Positions 52,201 through 63,224 of a stretch of 64,000 bases of DNA are shown piece by piece. The notes beneath the pieces were generated by a model. That model ran no database searches. It saw only the letters and a program-made list of their open reading frames with translations, and was not told the DNA's origin. The stretch spans positions 6,830,448 through 6,894,447 of the forward strand of contig OX465104.1 of assembly GCA_949987565.1 (NCBI GenBank). The letters run 5' to 3'. This stretch comes from Luidia sarsii (lineage: Eukaryota > Echinodermata > Asteroidea > Paxillosida > Luidiidae). The position numbers and the translations under genes are program-made. How positions within the stretch are numbered: the first letter of the stretch is position 1; every line of letters begins with the position of its first letter.

Positions 52201-54816
52201 AAATCGGAGCTCCGTTGGTTTTACTATGCGACGGGGCCCTCCGAATCCGGGCACCACTATTGTCCACATTTTAAACAAAGACTCTTTTCAGCTTAGAACA
52301 AAGCAATATGAATCAGTACAAAGACCCTTTTTGACGCAAGTTGACACATTGCAAGATTAGCATCAGTATTTGTGCAATTGTGGATGATCGAGGGATACCG
52401 TGATGCCGCTGAAAGCACGCTGGGGACATTGTGTTTGCTTGCCACACAGCCCAACGGTCGTCGGTCAGGCAGTGGAATTCCACCCACATTCTTCACCACA
52501 ATCTGTACTCTTGGTTGGGGCCGACCAACTTGAAGATTTGACTGGCTGGAGTGGAGGCTAGTCTGCGGTCAGGGATCGTCAGTACCGTACACGCACACAC
52601 ACACACACACAAGTCTGTTATGCTCCATTGACGACGCACAATGGGCCCTTTAAGAACGGATAATCTCTTGACAAATGCCACAACGATGTCCGAATTGTGC
52701 CAGGTTTTACTCTCTTAAAAACCACCCGGCGCAAAGTGGTTAACAACCCCCCTAAAGACTAAGTGCCAGATTCCTGACTGACTTGATATTAAGATTTTAA
52801 GGTTTGCATGGTGGAAGCATAAAGCGGAAAGTTTGCCTGACACCATATGTCATCTCTTTGAGAAGGAGTACGGCTCTGAAAAGAGCAGGCCACTCACATT
52901 TTTGATGCCGAGTACTACTCGGCAGTCTCCCGACGACGGGCAGAGTGTTCACACATTGTCCTAAATGTTGAGTTACGGGCTCTTTACGAGCGAGATGACC
53001 GTCTGGGATTCAAACCTCAGACATCATGTGAAGTCATTTCTTCTGCGGAGTAACATGTACAGCCCTGTTAGGAGCCGGTTACTCTTCTCAGAGTTACCGG
53101 CTCTTTTCTGAGCTAGACTCCTTCATGAAAGAGACGACGAACATGAGGTCATTGCAAATTTTTGAGAGTTTTTTGCAGGATTTCTACTCACGAATCAACG
53201 ACTTTGGAAAAGCACCTCCCGACCAGTCTCTTCAGATGAGGTGGACCTGAAAACAAAGCAATTATATTTTAACAAAGAAAACGGCAAACTGCGATTACAT
53301 TCATTTGAAGGATTTTTGGGTTATCCTCTTGTGTTAAATTCGAAAACCCCAAAATAGAAAAAAAATCCAAAAAGGAAGAAATAAAAAAAAAAAAAAAAAA
53401 AAACATTGACTGGACCAGGATTTGAACCGGAGACCTCTGCTCTGGCTTTGCGTGCCAGCGCTCTCCCCATCTGAGCTATCCAGCCCTTAGATGGGGGCTC
53501 TCCCAAATCCCAGTCTTTGCCGGGGTGGGGGCACCAGTCAGAAGCAATTCAATCCTGGAGATATAGGCCTACTGCTGTATATCTCCAGGGATCACACCCC
53601 CGCTTTCATTCAGATGCAAACAACCACTGGTAAAACACATTAAAAAAAAGAAGAAAATTGAACCCCCCAAAAATACCTGAGAAATTGGCCGGTTTGACCC
53701 TGGGTTTTAGGTTGTCTGGCTCAGGGTTGGCCCAATTTTGCCTGAAAAGCAAAATAGAAACATGAAAGAAAAAAAGAAAACAAATAAAGTACAAATGAAC
53801 AACCACTTACCAGCAATCAAATTAGTGTAATCTGTTCCTGTCAAGTTGCCAACTAATGTTTTTCGTTCTTTTATGCAAGATCGCCCAAAATGTGGCTAAA
53901 AAGCCACCCAACATTAAGGGCTAGAGAAAGAAGAGGATAGAGAGGGACTCAGGAAGGCCGGATTAAAATTCCTTTTAATAAGGGCTAGCAGCGGAGAACA
54001 AAATTGTAAATTGTATAAGAAATTCAAATTGTAAAATTCAGCAAGAAATATTGGCTTTAGATTCAGATTTCAAAAAAGGTTTAGCCATGGAATTTTAATC
54101 TACGGTAACTTGAACAAAACAAAAACGCAGTACAACTACAACTACAAGTGAAGAAAGTGGGAAATAAATCATGATTTCTTTCAAACTTGAAGTTGAAGTC
54201 TCCATACCCTGTGTTTATTGGTTCATTCACCATGCGCATCTTCACCTGCCTTGCTTCTGCATCACGCAGACCTGTTTAGATAAAAATCCAACACAAACTC
54301 ATGCAATAATGTCATTCATAAATTTACATTATCAATATCATATCAACATTTCTCAAGTTACACTCACACAATTCACAGTCAAGCCAGACCCTTGGCTTTA
54401 TTAAATCTTGTTTGACATTTGCAAATTGCAATTATTTGAAAGGGAAATACAATTATCAATGTGCCATGATTTTCGAAAGATGTTGAACACGCAAATCGAT
54501 GTCACTGATACTAGTGTAGTGATAGACACTGTGCCAGCGCATTGCATGGTCACCATGATGTTGTGATGCGACAGTGCTGTTAAAAGTTCGTGAAATTTGA
54601 TTTTCAATTTTGTATGTTTATCTCTCAACTAAAGCGCTAACTAATCTTGCTAAGCATGCACTATAGATGGCTGATTCTTAGTTTAAACAGACTACCAGAT
54701 ACCAGTACCGGTGTGGTCCTCTTTGGCGACTTACCATGGCCCGTGAGCACGATGAAAACGAGTAAACACGACAACATTGTGAACTGAACTACACGACAGC
54801 CCTGGGAAGCTGCCAT
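46256..54816 (-). CDS. GNPTG: GlcNAc-1-phosphotransferase gamma subunit, complete, 11 exons
   Basis: Lumenal Golgi subunit of the hexameric phosphotransferase that starts the mannose-6-phosphate tag on lysosomal hydrolases. Minus-strand exons: 54816-54735, 54271-54208, 53741-53677, 53246-53192, 52087-52004, 51244-51151, 50398-50284, 49351-49269, 48442-48293, 47127-47064, 46302-46256. The 903 nt give 300 aa (human 305). Every junction is GT-AG and in phase. A signal peptide ([11 protein letters not shown]...[11 protein letters not shown], cleavage near 28) is followed by the MRH-type domain. Most conserved is [20 protein letters not shown] with [10 protein letters not shown] (90-120), then [28 protein letters not shown] and TPLVCH (about 140-182), with paired cysteines and sequons at N68, N99 and N161. 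The C-terminal part has [11 protein letters not shown], the DMAP-type helix region [10 protein letters not shown], and a predicted coiled coil [18 protein letters not shown]. The tail [14 protein letters not shown] is not one I can match. All exons are recognisable and nothing is broken. OS9 and PRKCSH share MRH folds but not this order of motifs. Confidence 0.94.
46440..46650 (-). repeat. tRNA-derived SINE (family 1)
   Basis: The minus strand has GGTCGAGGGTTTAAGACGTC, GGAAGCAGGAGTTGCGAGTT and ATCTCCCACCC, then GGCTGTCGGGCAAAGCACTG. Related to 11262-11715 and to a partial copy at 30725-30860. It lies in GNPTG intron 10. Confidence 0.65.
46740..46990. repeat. Inverted pair of SINE family 2 heads
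   Basis: TTTGACTGGACCGGGATTTG with GAGACCTCTGGTTTTGTG is followed within about 100 bp by ACAAAACCAGAGGCCTCCGG, GTTCAAATCCCGGTCCAGTC and AAAG. The two halves form a long hairpin. The centre holds a third copy of CACAAAACCAGAGATCT. Confidence 0.75.
48092..48250. mobile_element. CATCGTAAGTTA-type MITE, diverged copy
   Basis: GGATTTCACGAAGCCCTACGATGC, GACGATGG...GCCATCGTAGGC and GCGCATAGCTCATCGTACC follow the same plan as 26746-26941. It lies 43 bp from GNPTG exon 9. Confidence 0.5.
50555..51060. repeat. 20-bp minisatellite GACTAGGGCTAGGTCCAACT
   Basis: About 24 units with moderate divergence and a scrambled stretch at 50870-50955 containing CCACGGTC/CCGTGG. It lies in GNPTG intron 6. The unit carries CTAG twice. 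No ORF is preserved. Confidence 0.9.
51262..51345. repeat. AGAGAGAC / GGAGAGAC microsatellite
   Basis: Eight-base GAGAGACA and GAGAGACG units sit about 20 bp upstream (transcript sense) of GNPTG exon 6, forming its polypyrimidine region on the minus strand. Confidence 0.8.
52826..53170. mobile_element. Fold-back element, long diverged copy
   Basis: Has TGACACCATATGTCATCTCT, GAAGGAGTACGGCTCTGAAAAGAG and, inverted, CTCTTTTCTGAGCTAGACTCCTTC with GAAAGAGACGACGAACATGAGGTC. The loop includes GCCGAGTACTACTCGGC, a perfect palindrome. It lies in GNPTG intron 4. Confidence 0.6.
53320..53635 (-). repeat. tRNA-derived SINE (family 2), near full length
   Basis: The minus strand starts with a tail that includes CATTTGCATCTGAATGAAAG and GCTTCTGACTGGTGCCCCCAC, then the tRNA-like head GGGCTGGATAGCTCAGATGG, GGCACGCAAAGCCAGAGC and GGTTCAAATCCTGGTCCAGTC, then a T-rich stretch. 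Head and leader make this the best reference copy. The order (extra sequence before the head) differs from classical SINEs. Confidence 0.75.
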
Positions 54817-55596
54817 GTTGGAATAGACTGGTGCTCTTCGTTTAAATGAACTGCGTGGTGAAAGTCGTATGCCGTCTGGGTCCCTAGCCGTACCGTGGGG
54901 GGGGGGGAGGCAGGGGCGGAGTTTACGGGTTTACGAGCGCGAGGGGGTGGTGAGGTGGTTGTTATTGTTGCAATGAGTAAAAGCAGGAATTGTAATAACT
55001 TTTTCATTGAATAATAAAATGATTATTTAAAAAAGGGCTTTTGTAAAAAATCATAGTGATTATATAAGAGTAAACTTATCATTCTCTCATCTTTTTTTCC
55101 GAGCAGATGCATGGATTCCTTTAAATAAAGGGTGGTGGACGTATTAAGTCGTGAACCCCAAACACGACGGGTGGCGCTCTCACCTCCGACCCTTAAACTT
55201 ATTAAATTTAAGGTCGCGCTTGACTTATATACCGGTTCGAATCGAGTGGTCTTCTAGCCATGGTTATCAATTTGAAGAAATCTACTACGGCGCTTCGAAC
55301 ATAGATATGCGCATGCGCGATAACTCCCGTTCCCGTAGACTACCGCCCTCTATCTTTCATACAGTTTTTTTTTCAGTCTGGTGCCGGCCATTCTCCAAAA
55401 CGACCTGTCTACTTCTTGCCACGAAATCTAAATGCGACCGAGATATAGGGGTACCAGACGACCCCAAAGGAAAACATAAACAAGGTGGTGTATTGAAGAC
55501 CCACGTGCAGTTTGACATCCACGTGAAGTTGCCGCCAAAGTCGCAGGAAAGTGGTTCGAATTGTGTATCAAATGCGGACAGACGCCGGGACCGTAG
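54817..55596. promoter_or_regulatory. Divergent GNPTG / METTL23 promoter region
   Basis: Start codons of GNPTG (minus, 54816) and METTL23 (plus, 55597) are 780 bp apart head to head. The spacer contains a perfect NRF1-type palindrome. A G run lies at 54897-54908. No TATA box was seen. The layout is that of a classical bidirectional housekeeping promoter. Confidence 0.6.
55308..55319 (+). promoter_or_regulatory. NRF1-type site TGCGCATGCGCG
   Basis: Exact match to the NRF1 consensus YGCGCAYGCGCR, 278 bp upstream of the METTL23 start codon and 492 bp upstream of the GNPTG start codon. The palindrome suits a bidirectional promoter. Confidence 0.6.
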
Positions 55597-58500
55597 ATGT
55601 CAGAGCCGCTGGAGAGCATTAAGAGTTTCAGCTTCAGAGATGTCGAGACAAACAAGGACGTTAAAATCAGGATACCCGAGGTAGTGACCGATTCAAATGT
55701 CAAGCAAAGATTCAAACTCAAAGTAGTTAGTTGCGGCATGGAGGAATAAGGAGAGAGGTTGCGGCAACCGTAACCTTCATGAAGGATGAAGAATGAACAA
55801 TTTAAGGTTTCGGTTACAGCAACTACAAAGTCGTGTGAAACAAAGATCATTTCAGTCAGACGAGGTTCTGTCATTATTCAGTGTACAGTCAGTAATATTA
55901 TAAATACCCAAAATATGAATATTAGTTACCGCAAGTGCAACTACATTTGGAGGGTCTGACGGTTCGACTCTAGCAGTAGCACTAGCAGGACCTTTTTCAA
56001 ACTTTGGCAGGACCCTTTTGCCTTTGAGAAAGGTCCTACTACTTACTAGTACTACTACTAGTACAACAGTTAGTATTAGGATTGAAACGTCAGGCCCTCA
56101 AAATTTTGATAATTTAATTCGCCTTAAATTGGTCATTTTAGTCAGTAAGTACATCTACATGTAGTTCGCAACATTTTTGCATATTTACTTTAGTCAAATA
56201 CCCAATATGGAAATTAAAAAATGAAGCTAAGGCCAGACGTTTCGATCCAGGGAGGACATTTCTCAAAACCAGAGTGCCTTTTTCATGATTAATTTGTTTG
56301 ACTTGAATTGAAAAAGTTGCATCCACTTTCTCTGATGCAGATGCTGGGTTTACAGCAATTGGTTGTTTAAATCTCAATGAAATCCCCAAGGATATATATA
56401 CAGCAGTTAATCTGTAAATGCTTCTGAATGGCGCCCCCACCCCGGCAAAGACTAGTTGACCATTTGGGAAGGCTGCCAACTAAAGGCTTTAATACTTAAA
56501 TTTATCCTAAAAAGTTAGAGTGTAGAAATGTGTGTTTGAGTCTACTCTTTAGTGTTATCAGGATTGTAATATGGTCTGAATAGATACATTTTATTTCTTT
56601 TAGGTGATGGATGCAGCCTATGGCATGTACGTGTGGCCATCAGCTCCCATCTTGGCTCAGTATGTGTGGACACACAGGAAATGGATCAAAGGGAAAAGCG
56701 TCATTGAGGTTCGTTCAGCCTAGAAAGTAGAATTTGGTACTCAATCAATCAATCACTTGCTCACTGATTTCTGGTATGATTTGAAAAATGACCTGCAAAA
56801 ATTTAAAATTAATTTCCACGTTCCAAAGTAAAAGGAATCTTGCTGTTTAATTTTGACCACTTTGAAAAATTGGCTCAGAAAATTTGACTGCCAGACCGGA
56901 AATTGAACCCGAGACCTTTGGCTTAAAGTGTACTAGACAAGGACATCAAGCGGGAGGTCTCGGTACACAAGGCTAGGTCTCGGGCTCAAGTCTTGATCCG
57001 GTCAAAATTTCCTTGCCCTATTTTCAATTTTCAGTCCAGCCAGCTTTCCTTTTCTTTGTTATAAATTGTATCTGGTAGTCTGACGCACAAATTGGACCAT
57101 GGAAAAAACACATTCATATCTGAATGTATTCAGGGCAAGCTTGATGATATCACAAACTAGTATTAAGTTTATTTGAAAATAAATGAAGGAAAGAAAGTTA
57201 ATTGGGAAATTTGTTTTACAAACAACCAAACAATTTATGGAAATTTTGAACAATGGCAATTTAGAAATCTTTGACTGGACTGGGACTTTCAGTTTCACTG
57301 GACTGGGTTTTGTGTACTAGCACTCTTATAACCATCTTGGCTATCCAGCCCTTAGATGATGGCCTTCCCTGATAGTCAACTAGTCTTTGTCGGGGTGGGG
57401 GCGCCAGTGAGTCGGTCAGAAGCAATTCAACCGTTACATGCCGTGTATCTCCAGGCAAGGTTTCCTCTGCAGTTTAAACGGTGAGGCTGCCCACCTCAGA
57501 CTTGTGATGAACCACCTCAAGGGTTTGTCTCCAAAACTGTACACATGTACTGTAGTATACACTGTACAATATACTGTTCTAAAGGGCTGTGTACATGTAC
57601 ATGTATCTCATTGTTTCCTTGCACATTGTGTTTCTGCATGCACATACATGCACATACATGCACATTGCTTTAGATTCATTTCCTATAGATCCAATCCGTG
57701 ACCCTACGTCTACATAGGTCTACATCTACAAAATACAAAAAACTCATCTACTGAGCAAATTATCAGTCTCAGATTCTCAAAATACCAGGGGAAACCCTGT
57801 CTCAAGGGATAAAACGCTCCAACCGCCCACCCCCTCCCCTCTCCCGGCCCATTTTCATTCAGATGCAAGCATCAGCAGTTCAGGGATCACTGGGATGCAG
57901 TTTAAGTTTAACTTCTGAAAATAGCAAAGAAATTTTGGCTGCAGCTACTGGACGGGGAATTGGAGCCATGTCTCTAGTACCCTCAGTCAGTCTAGCGACT
58001 GAGCTAACCAGCACTTATGTTCATCCGAGATACATGAACCATGCCAGCCCTTATGTGGGGGGTGAGGCCTTTCCCACTGAGAGTCAACTGTCTTGGCAGG
58101 GGTGGGGTGGGGGAGGTGGTCCAGCCAGACACTTTTTCATCATCAACTGCCGTACTGTAGATTCCCCGCGATCGACTCTCCCCTCTCTGAAGTCAGTTGG
58201 CGCACGCTGCGCTGCTGTGACATGGATGAGATCACGCCAACCTTCCCTATTACCAGCTGCCAGATGCTGGGATGCCGTTGGCAAACTCAAGCCTATAGTG
58301 GTGTTCACACCTTGAGACCGTTGAGGGGTGCGATCCCAGGGGTCGATGGCAAACAGCTGCACTGTATATTATGTGGGCTCTGTCCGAGCTACATACACGT
58401 ACAGGTATACGTATGTGTTTGTACACGCACAGACCTTGTACAGTACATGTATTCATAGAGCAATGCTTGCACTACCGTATGGTCTAATACAGCTTTTGTT

Positions 58501-61500
58501 TAATAGCACTTCCTTGTCAGTTTCCAATGGGCAAAGTATACAGACCAAAAATGATTCTGTCAGCCAAGATGTTTTTGTTTTTAAATTCATAATGCAGATT
58601 TGCCCCAACCAATGCTATAAAGCCACTCTACTGTAGGTAATACATGTAGCTAAGGAAAGAAGGAGATAGGGGGTAACTCAGCAAGGCCGGAGAGAGGAAT
58701 TTACATTCCTCTAAATAAAAAAAGGGCCGGATTATAATCAGGTGGGAAACATGAACAAGGCTGGGAATTCCAGAGAGAGGCAGACCTTGGGAAGATGCTC
58801 TTCTGATACCTCTTTGCCCTACACTACACCCGTGGAGCATACACTGCTACACTGTAGGGAGAGACAGAACTTTGTATGGGCGGGAGGAGACAAACAGTAA
58901 GATAATTAGAAAGAAAGGCTTTCTAATCTATTGCCTGTCAGCCGGCAGGCCCACCTATATCTGGATGGCTCCATGGCCTGATGGCAGCTTGGCTATGAAA
59001 TGAGCACCTGGCCTGATATGTAATCCTACACTTCTGTACAGATGCCAATCAGTTCATCCTGTTGTATTGATTGAATTATGTGTGGAACATGCTGGCACAC
59101 ACAGTATGTGACCCAAACTAATGCATGCATGCACGCTTTGCACATGTACATGTACTTGTATGAACTTTACAGTACATGTACCTGCCAATAAATTGCAGGA
59201 AAAACAGACTCACAAAATCCCAAAGCTGGGCTCATCTTAAGCAGTGTTTCTACTGGATTTTGGGGTCAAATTCACCGAGATGATGTTTCCCCCCCCCCCA
59301 TTAAATGGCCCAGTGACATTTCCAGCAAAGTCCAATAGTTACTTTTGCCAGCCAACCTCTGCCCAGTAAAAGTGACCAGGTAACTTTTACTGAGTCAATT
59401 ACATGTAGTTCAGTGGAAACGTGCCTCTGGGTAAAATGGGATTCATCAGTATTTAAAAAACACAACCGGTCATTGTCAGCCTGTACACTGCCATGACCTT
59501 ACACATTGGCTGTGCAGTGTGCACGGTGTCTGCATGCACCTTGCATGTTACTTCGATCAACCCCACATTGCTGGCAGACATCACTTCATGGGCATTTCCC
59601 AAACAATGGCAGATTTTGTCAATAATTAATTGATGTTGGGGATCTACATCATGTACTTGAGCTTGAGTGCAAATTCATAATGTGTTGAATTGACGATCGT
59701 TATTGATCTGCAACCTCACTAATGTGTGTTTTTCCTCTCCTGGAAGTGCTATTGTACATATATATTATTTCGCGCTATCGATATCATTTTGTAACCTCAA
59801 AGTTCAGATGCAGCGCCCTCATGAGCCGCTATTTTCCCAGTTTGGTTACTTAATATTGTCTCCGTTAAATTTCTCAACTCAAAAAGTCCAAGTTCGAACT
59901 GCATGTGTAAGTTTTAATCATTTGAAATTTAACCATCGCCTCTGTTGAATTATCCCGTTAAATTGCAATTTACTGGATGTGGCTTGTCGTCCTGATTTTT
60001 AGAAAAATCTGCCACAAACTGCATACTTCTGACCTCTTCTCTGACCTCACTTCTGACCTCATTGTCCACTTGTTTTTTCGCTGTAGCTCCTTTATACCCG
60101 GTTCTTTGGGCCTGGAACATGTCTTTGAAAACTGACATGGGGATACATTAATTTCAGACAAACCATGAACAAAGATTGAAAAGTGCAATAGGCCAGATAT
60201 CGCCTGTGTGTTTTGTTTGAGTCTGTTTTCAATTATCCAGTGGGGAATGACTTCCCAACTGTCATTTTGGCTGAAGGCCAGCGCTGAATTCAAACATCTA
60301 CTCAATTTAATTACTAGTGACCATGGAGCACAGATGGTGGCATTGGTAGGCCTATAATGGGGCAGGCCTGTTATAGTTCATGCTTGTGTGTGCTGTATGG
60401 TGTTTGGTAAGGTGTGTCAGTGTGTTTGTGTGCGAAGGTATACTGATTTAACACAAATTATGGCACATCAGGGGGCCCTCAGCTCTAAATCATAATATGA
60501 TTCCGATCATTTTAATCTCGACTCAAATCTGCCAAATGTTTCATCCGCAGCAAGGCTCCACCCCACACTTTGCGTATTTGAGTCACATATCTACCAATCT
60601 GAATCCAGTTTCATTTACATGTAGGCCAATGCCCAAGAGTCCCACCTTTGATATAACACTCACAAACACATGCATTTCCCAAATTTGACGGATTTTCCCC
60701 TCAAATCACATTTACTAAAAGGTCTACTTAAGTACACTGCACGTAGAGAAAAAAACCAACCTTTGATAAATTCTTGTGCTTTAAAAAAAAACACTTTTTG
60801 ATTTGCCTTGTTTCATTGAGATACCGTAGGTAAAAGTCAGGCCTATTGAGTATATGAGTCCAAGTCTGAGTCAGAAAGTCTGAGTTTGAGTCCGAGTCAT
60901 ATGTTATCATGATTCGAGTCTGAGTCTGAGTCATGGAAAATAAGACTCAAGTCAGATGCGAGTTTGAGTCCTCTATTACTTGGACCTGCTCATTACTCAA
61001 GCAGTCAGCACACCAGCACTTGAAAGCAGAAGGAGTACAATTTACATGTACATGTAGGTATTGAATCCTTTCTGGTGTTGCTTAGTGTGTTGTTTTTTGG
61101 TTTAAGCAGGCAATCACACAAAGCATGGAATGTTGAAGAACGGAAAGCCTCCCTGAAGAAAGTTGTTCTCAGTCAATGCCTTCCTTCATCCTTTGTGCAT
61201 GCTTTCCCATTCTATTGTGCACTAAATTACTAAAACAAAGTATGGAAGAGGTCTGTAAACTTGCAGTCATTTTCCCAAATTTTTGGCCTTTTTAGGAATG
61301 TCTGTATCAGTACATGTGTACTTGTACATGAAGCATCATTCTAGACAAAACAACATGTATTATTTTTCATGAATGTCCCTAGGCACTAGCAGGTAGGGTG
61401 TGCTGTTGCTATGGCGAGCGGAGCTCAAAGGATCTGTCGGTGTTGTAATAATGACCAATTTGGGACAGCCAGTTTAGCTACAACCGGTTCACATACACAC

Positions 61501-63045
61501 ATGGGCAGTTAGTACAAAACTCGCCCATTTCCACGAGGGAAGAGTGATTGTACGGCCCATTTCTTTTTATTGCCGTAGCTGAGTCAACCCTTCTTTGTAC
61601 GTGCAGTTCTCCAGTGCCATGGTGGAAAATTGTATTGCTTGCAGCTTGAGCATAATGCATGTTATAGACACCCCTGCATATTAAGCAGTGAGGGCTGTCC
61701 ACTTTCCTGCTGTGATGGACCACTTCAGGTGTCTGTCTTAAAACCTCGGTGGGGAGGGGGGGTGAGTCAGGCTAGACAGATGAACACCAAGCAAGGGCAG
61801 AGTGTGTCTGCACTGGACCGGCTGTCTAGTGTGTTTTTTTTGTTCTTGCACCACGAACAAAAAATGACGCTCAAATACTGTACAAGAAAATAAAGTAAAT
61901 TTTTGTTTGTAAAGTAAACAGCATTTTCTCATGGTATTCCTTTTACTGCGTGCAATTTTCTTTTTCTTTTTTATGGCACAGGTCTTGTAAAATTAGTTCA
62001 GGTCCAGTAATCTAGTCTTCAGTTAATTACTAGACCTGTTGTCTAGTACATTTTTTTCCTGAAAGTCAATGCCTGACGTACATTGTGTACATGTATGTAC
62101 AACATGTATGTTCCAAGATGCACTGTAGTGTTTTAGAACCCCTTCCCAATGAAATTTGTGACTCCAGAAATATGCCAAAATGTTGCAAATTGCTTTAATA
62201 CTGAGTACAATGACCAATCAGCAAATCAAAAATTAGGGGCGCCTGGTGTTATTTCGATCCTATCCTAGCACTAGCAGGACCTTTGAGAATGGTCGGACTG
62301 CTACCGGTAGGATCGAAACGTTTGGGCCGTGAGGTGCACCATTTGCACAGTACGTGCCAATTTCCAGACATTCCAAATTTTGAGAAATTACTCATCAGGT
62401 CAGGTGTTATGGCAGAGATATTCTGTGAAATTTCGAGAAAAGAGGATTTTTTTTTATTTTCCAATAAATACAAGGAGTTCCTTTTACAAATACTGTACTG
62501 TACCACCCTCTTTTTCTGGAAAAGGTTAGCATTTAATTTCGTTTTCACGGCATTTCTCATGACCTGGTTGATGGATTGAGGTGTGTTGTTTTATGATACA
62601 TGTACGTGTACAGTACTTTGAGTTTGGCAAAGGATTGAAGCGATTCTTTGACCTACATGTACAGTATGTTGCAAGTGGTGTAACCTTCCTTTAGAGAGAC
62701 TGCCTTTTTACCAAATTGAGACACAAGTTTGATGGGGTAATTGGCAATTCTGGAATCTTTCTCCCTAATTCCATGTTGATTTTTGTTGTGGCTTCTAATT
62801 ACAGTTAGGGGCGGGGACCGGTCTGCCCGGCATTCTGGCCGCTACCTGCGGAGCCTCCGTCACCCTCACCGACGACGCCCGCCAGCCCGGTTGCCTGGGC
62901 AACGGCCTCAGCTCCTGCCGGGCCAACGGCCTGGAGGGGCGGGTGCGGCTGGTGGGGCTGACCTGGGGCGCCTTCCCGCCCGAGTCTCTCCGCCTGCCCC
63001 GCTTCGACGTCGTCCTGGCTTCTGACTGTTTCTACGACGCGAAAG
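55597..63045 (+). CDS. METTL23: METTL23-like methyltransferase, first three exons (partial)
   Basis: Class I SAM-dependent methyltransferase of the METTL21/23 group; mammalian METTL23 methylates histone H3 arginine. Exons: 55597-55680, 56604-56708, 62805-63045, phases 0, 0, 1, giving 143 residues before the window edge (human about 190). The start reads MSEPLESIKSFSFRDV and exon 1 ends IPE, joining exon 2 VMDAAYGMYVWPSAPILAQY as in the human IPEV...QYGMYVWP block. Exon 3 carries motif I ELGAGTGLPGILAA (63-76) binding SAM, TLTDDARQP (the acidic strand 2 end), VRLVGLTWGAFPP and the post-II motif FDVVLASDCFYDAK. The C-terminal third lies to the right. Donors GTAGTG and GTTCGT are weak but in phase. 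Intron 2 is 6.1 kb and full of repeats. Exon 3 is far more GC-rich than exons 1 and 2. Confidence 0.9.
55950..56200. mobile_element. Hairpin MITE copy
   Basis: GGGTCTGACGGTTCGACTC, AGCAGGACCTTTTTC, TTTGAGAAAGGTCCTACTAC and GATTGAAACGTCAGGCCCTC are followed by the outer arm ATTTTAGTCAGTAAGTAC and CGCAACATTTTTGCATAT. A TAGTACTAC triplet run is inserted near the tip. It lies in METTL23 intron 1. Confidence 0.7.
56865..57060. repeat. Inverted pair of SINE family 2 heads
   Basis: TTTGACTGCCAGACCGGAAATTG...GAGACCTTTGG is followed by GGAGGTCTCGG, GCTAGGTCTCGGGCTCAAGT and TTGATCCGGTCAAAATTTC. Second hairpin of this design in the window (compare 46740-46990), in METTL23 intron 2. Confidence 0.7.
57255..57470 (-). 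repeat. tRNA-derived SINE (family 2)
   Basis: The minus strand contains GGGCTGGATAGCCAAGATGG and AACCCAGTCCAGTGAAACTG with a degraded B box. The plus-strand flank AGTCAACTAGTCTTTGTCGG, GGGTGGGGGCGCCAGTGAG matches 53500-53550. Another tRNA-like head is at 57940-58130 (minus GTGCTGGTTAGCTCAGTCGC). Confidence 0.7.
58131..60780. other. METTL23 intron 2, middle part
   Basis: No exon was recognised. The stretch has CATGTACATGTA-rich sequence and a short C run at 59290-59298 but no clear element boundaries. Confidence 0.4.
60783..61185. repeat. Duplicated segment of about 385 bp, copy 2
   Basis: Near-identical to 40645-41030. The main difference is an insertion containing ACATGTACATGTAGGTA near 61045 and a few substitutions. 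Same orientation, 20 kb apart, in METTL23 intron 2. Confidence 0.85.
62150..62345. mobile_element. Hairpin MITE, near full copy
   Basis: CCAAAATGTTGCAAATTGCTTTA...AATTAGGGGCGCCTGG, TTATTTCGATCCTATCCTAGC, GCAGGACCTTTGAGAATGGTC and GGTAGGATCGAAACGTTTGGGCC. Same plan as 38660-38845. It lies upstream of METTL23 exon 3. Confidence 0.7.
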
Positions 63046-63224
63046 GTCAGCCTGACTGCTGCGATTGTTCCCTGTAGTATACCATACATTATACCCCTCC
63101 TGGGACAAAGGCTGCCAACAAGTTTTTCCCCAACAAGGCAGTCCTGTGCCATCCTCTCCATTTCCCTCATGGGTCGCCCACCCTCTCTAGTTCCCTCCAT
63201 TTGTAGCCCTCAGTTCCCTGCCCA

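Noticed and set aside
52163..52740. Spliced gene in GNPTG intron 4 near 52200-52700
   Set aside because: The region has inverted GCGCCGGG...CCACCCGGCGC-type ends and a CA microsatellite, but frames are short and uncoupled; more likely a decayed element than exons.
27175..57470. Possible tRNA genes
   Set aside because: Several loci show A and B boxes, but the heads are mutated, lack a full cloverleaf and share non-tRNA flanks between copies, so they are SINEs.
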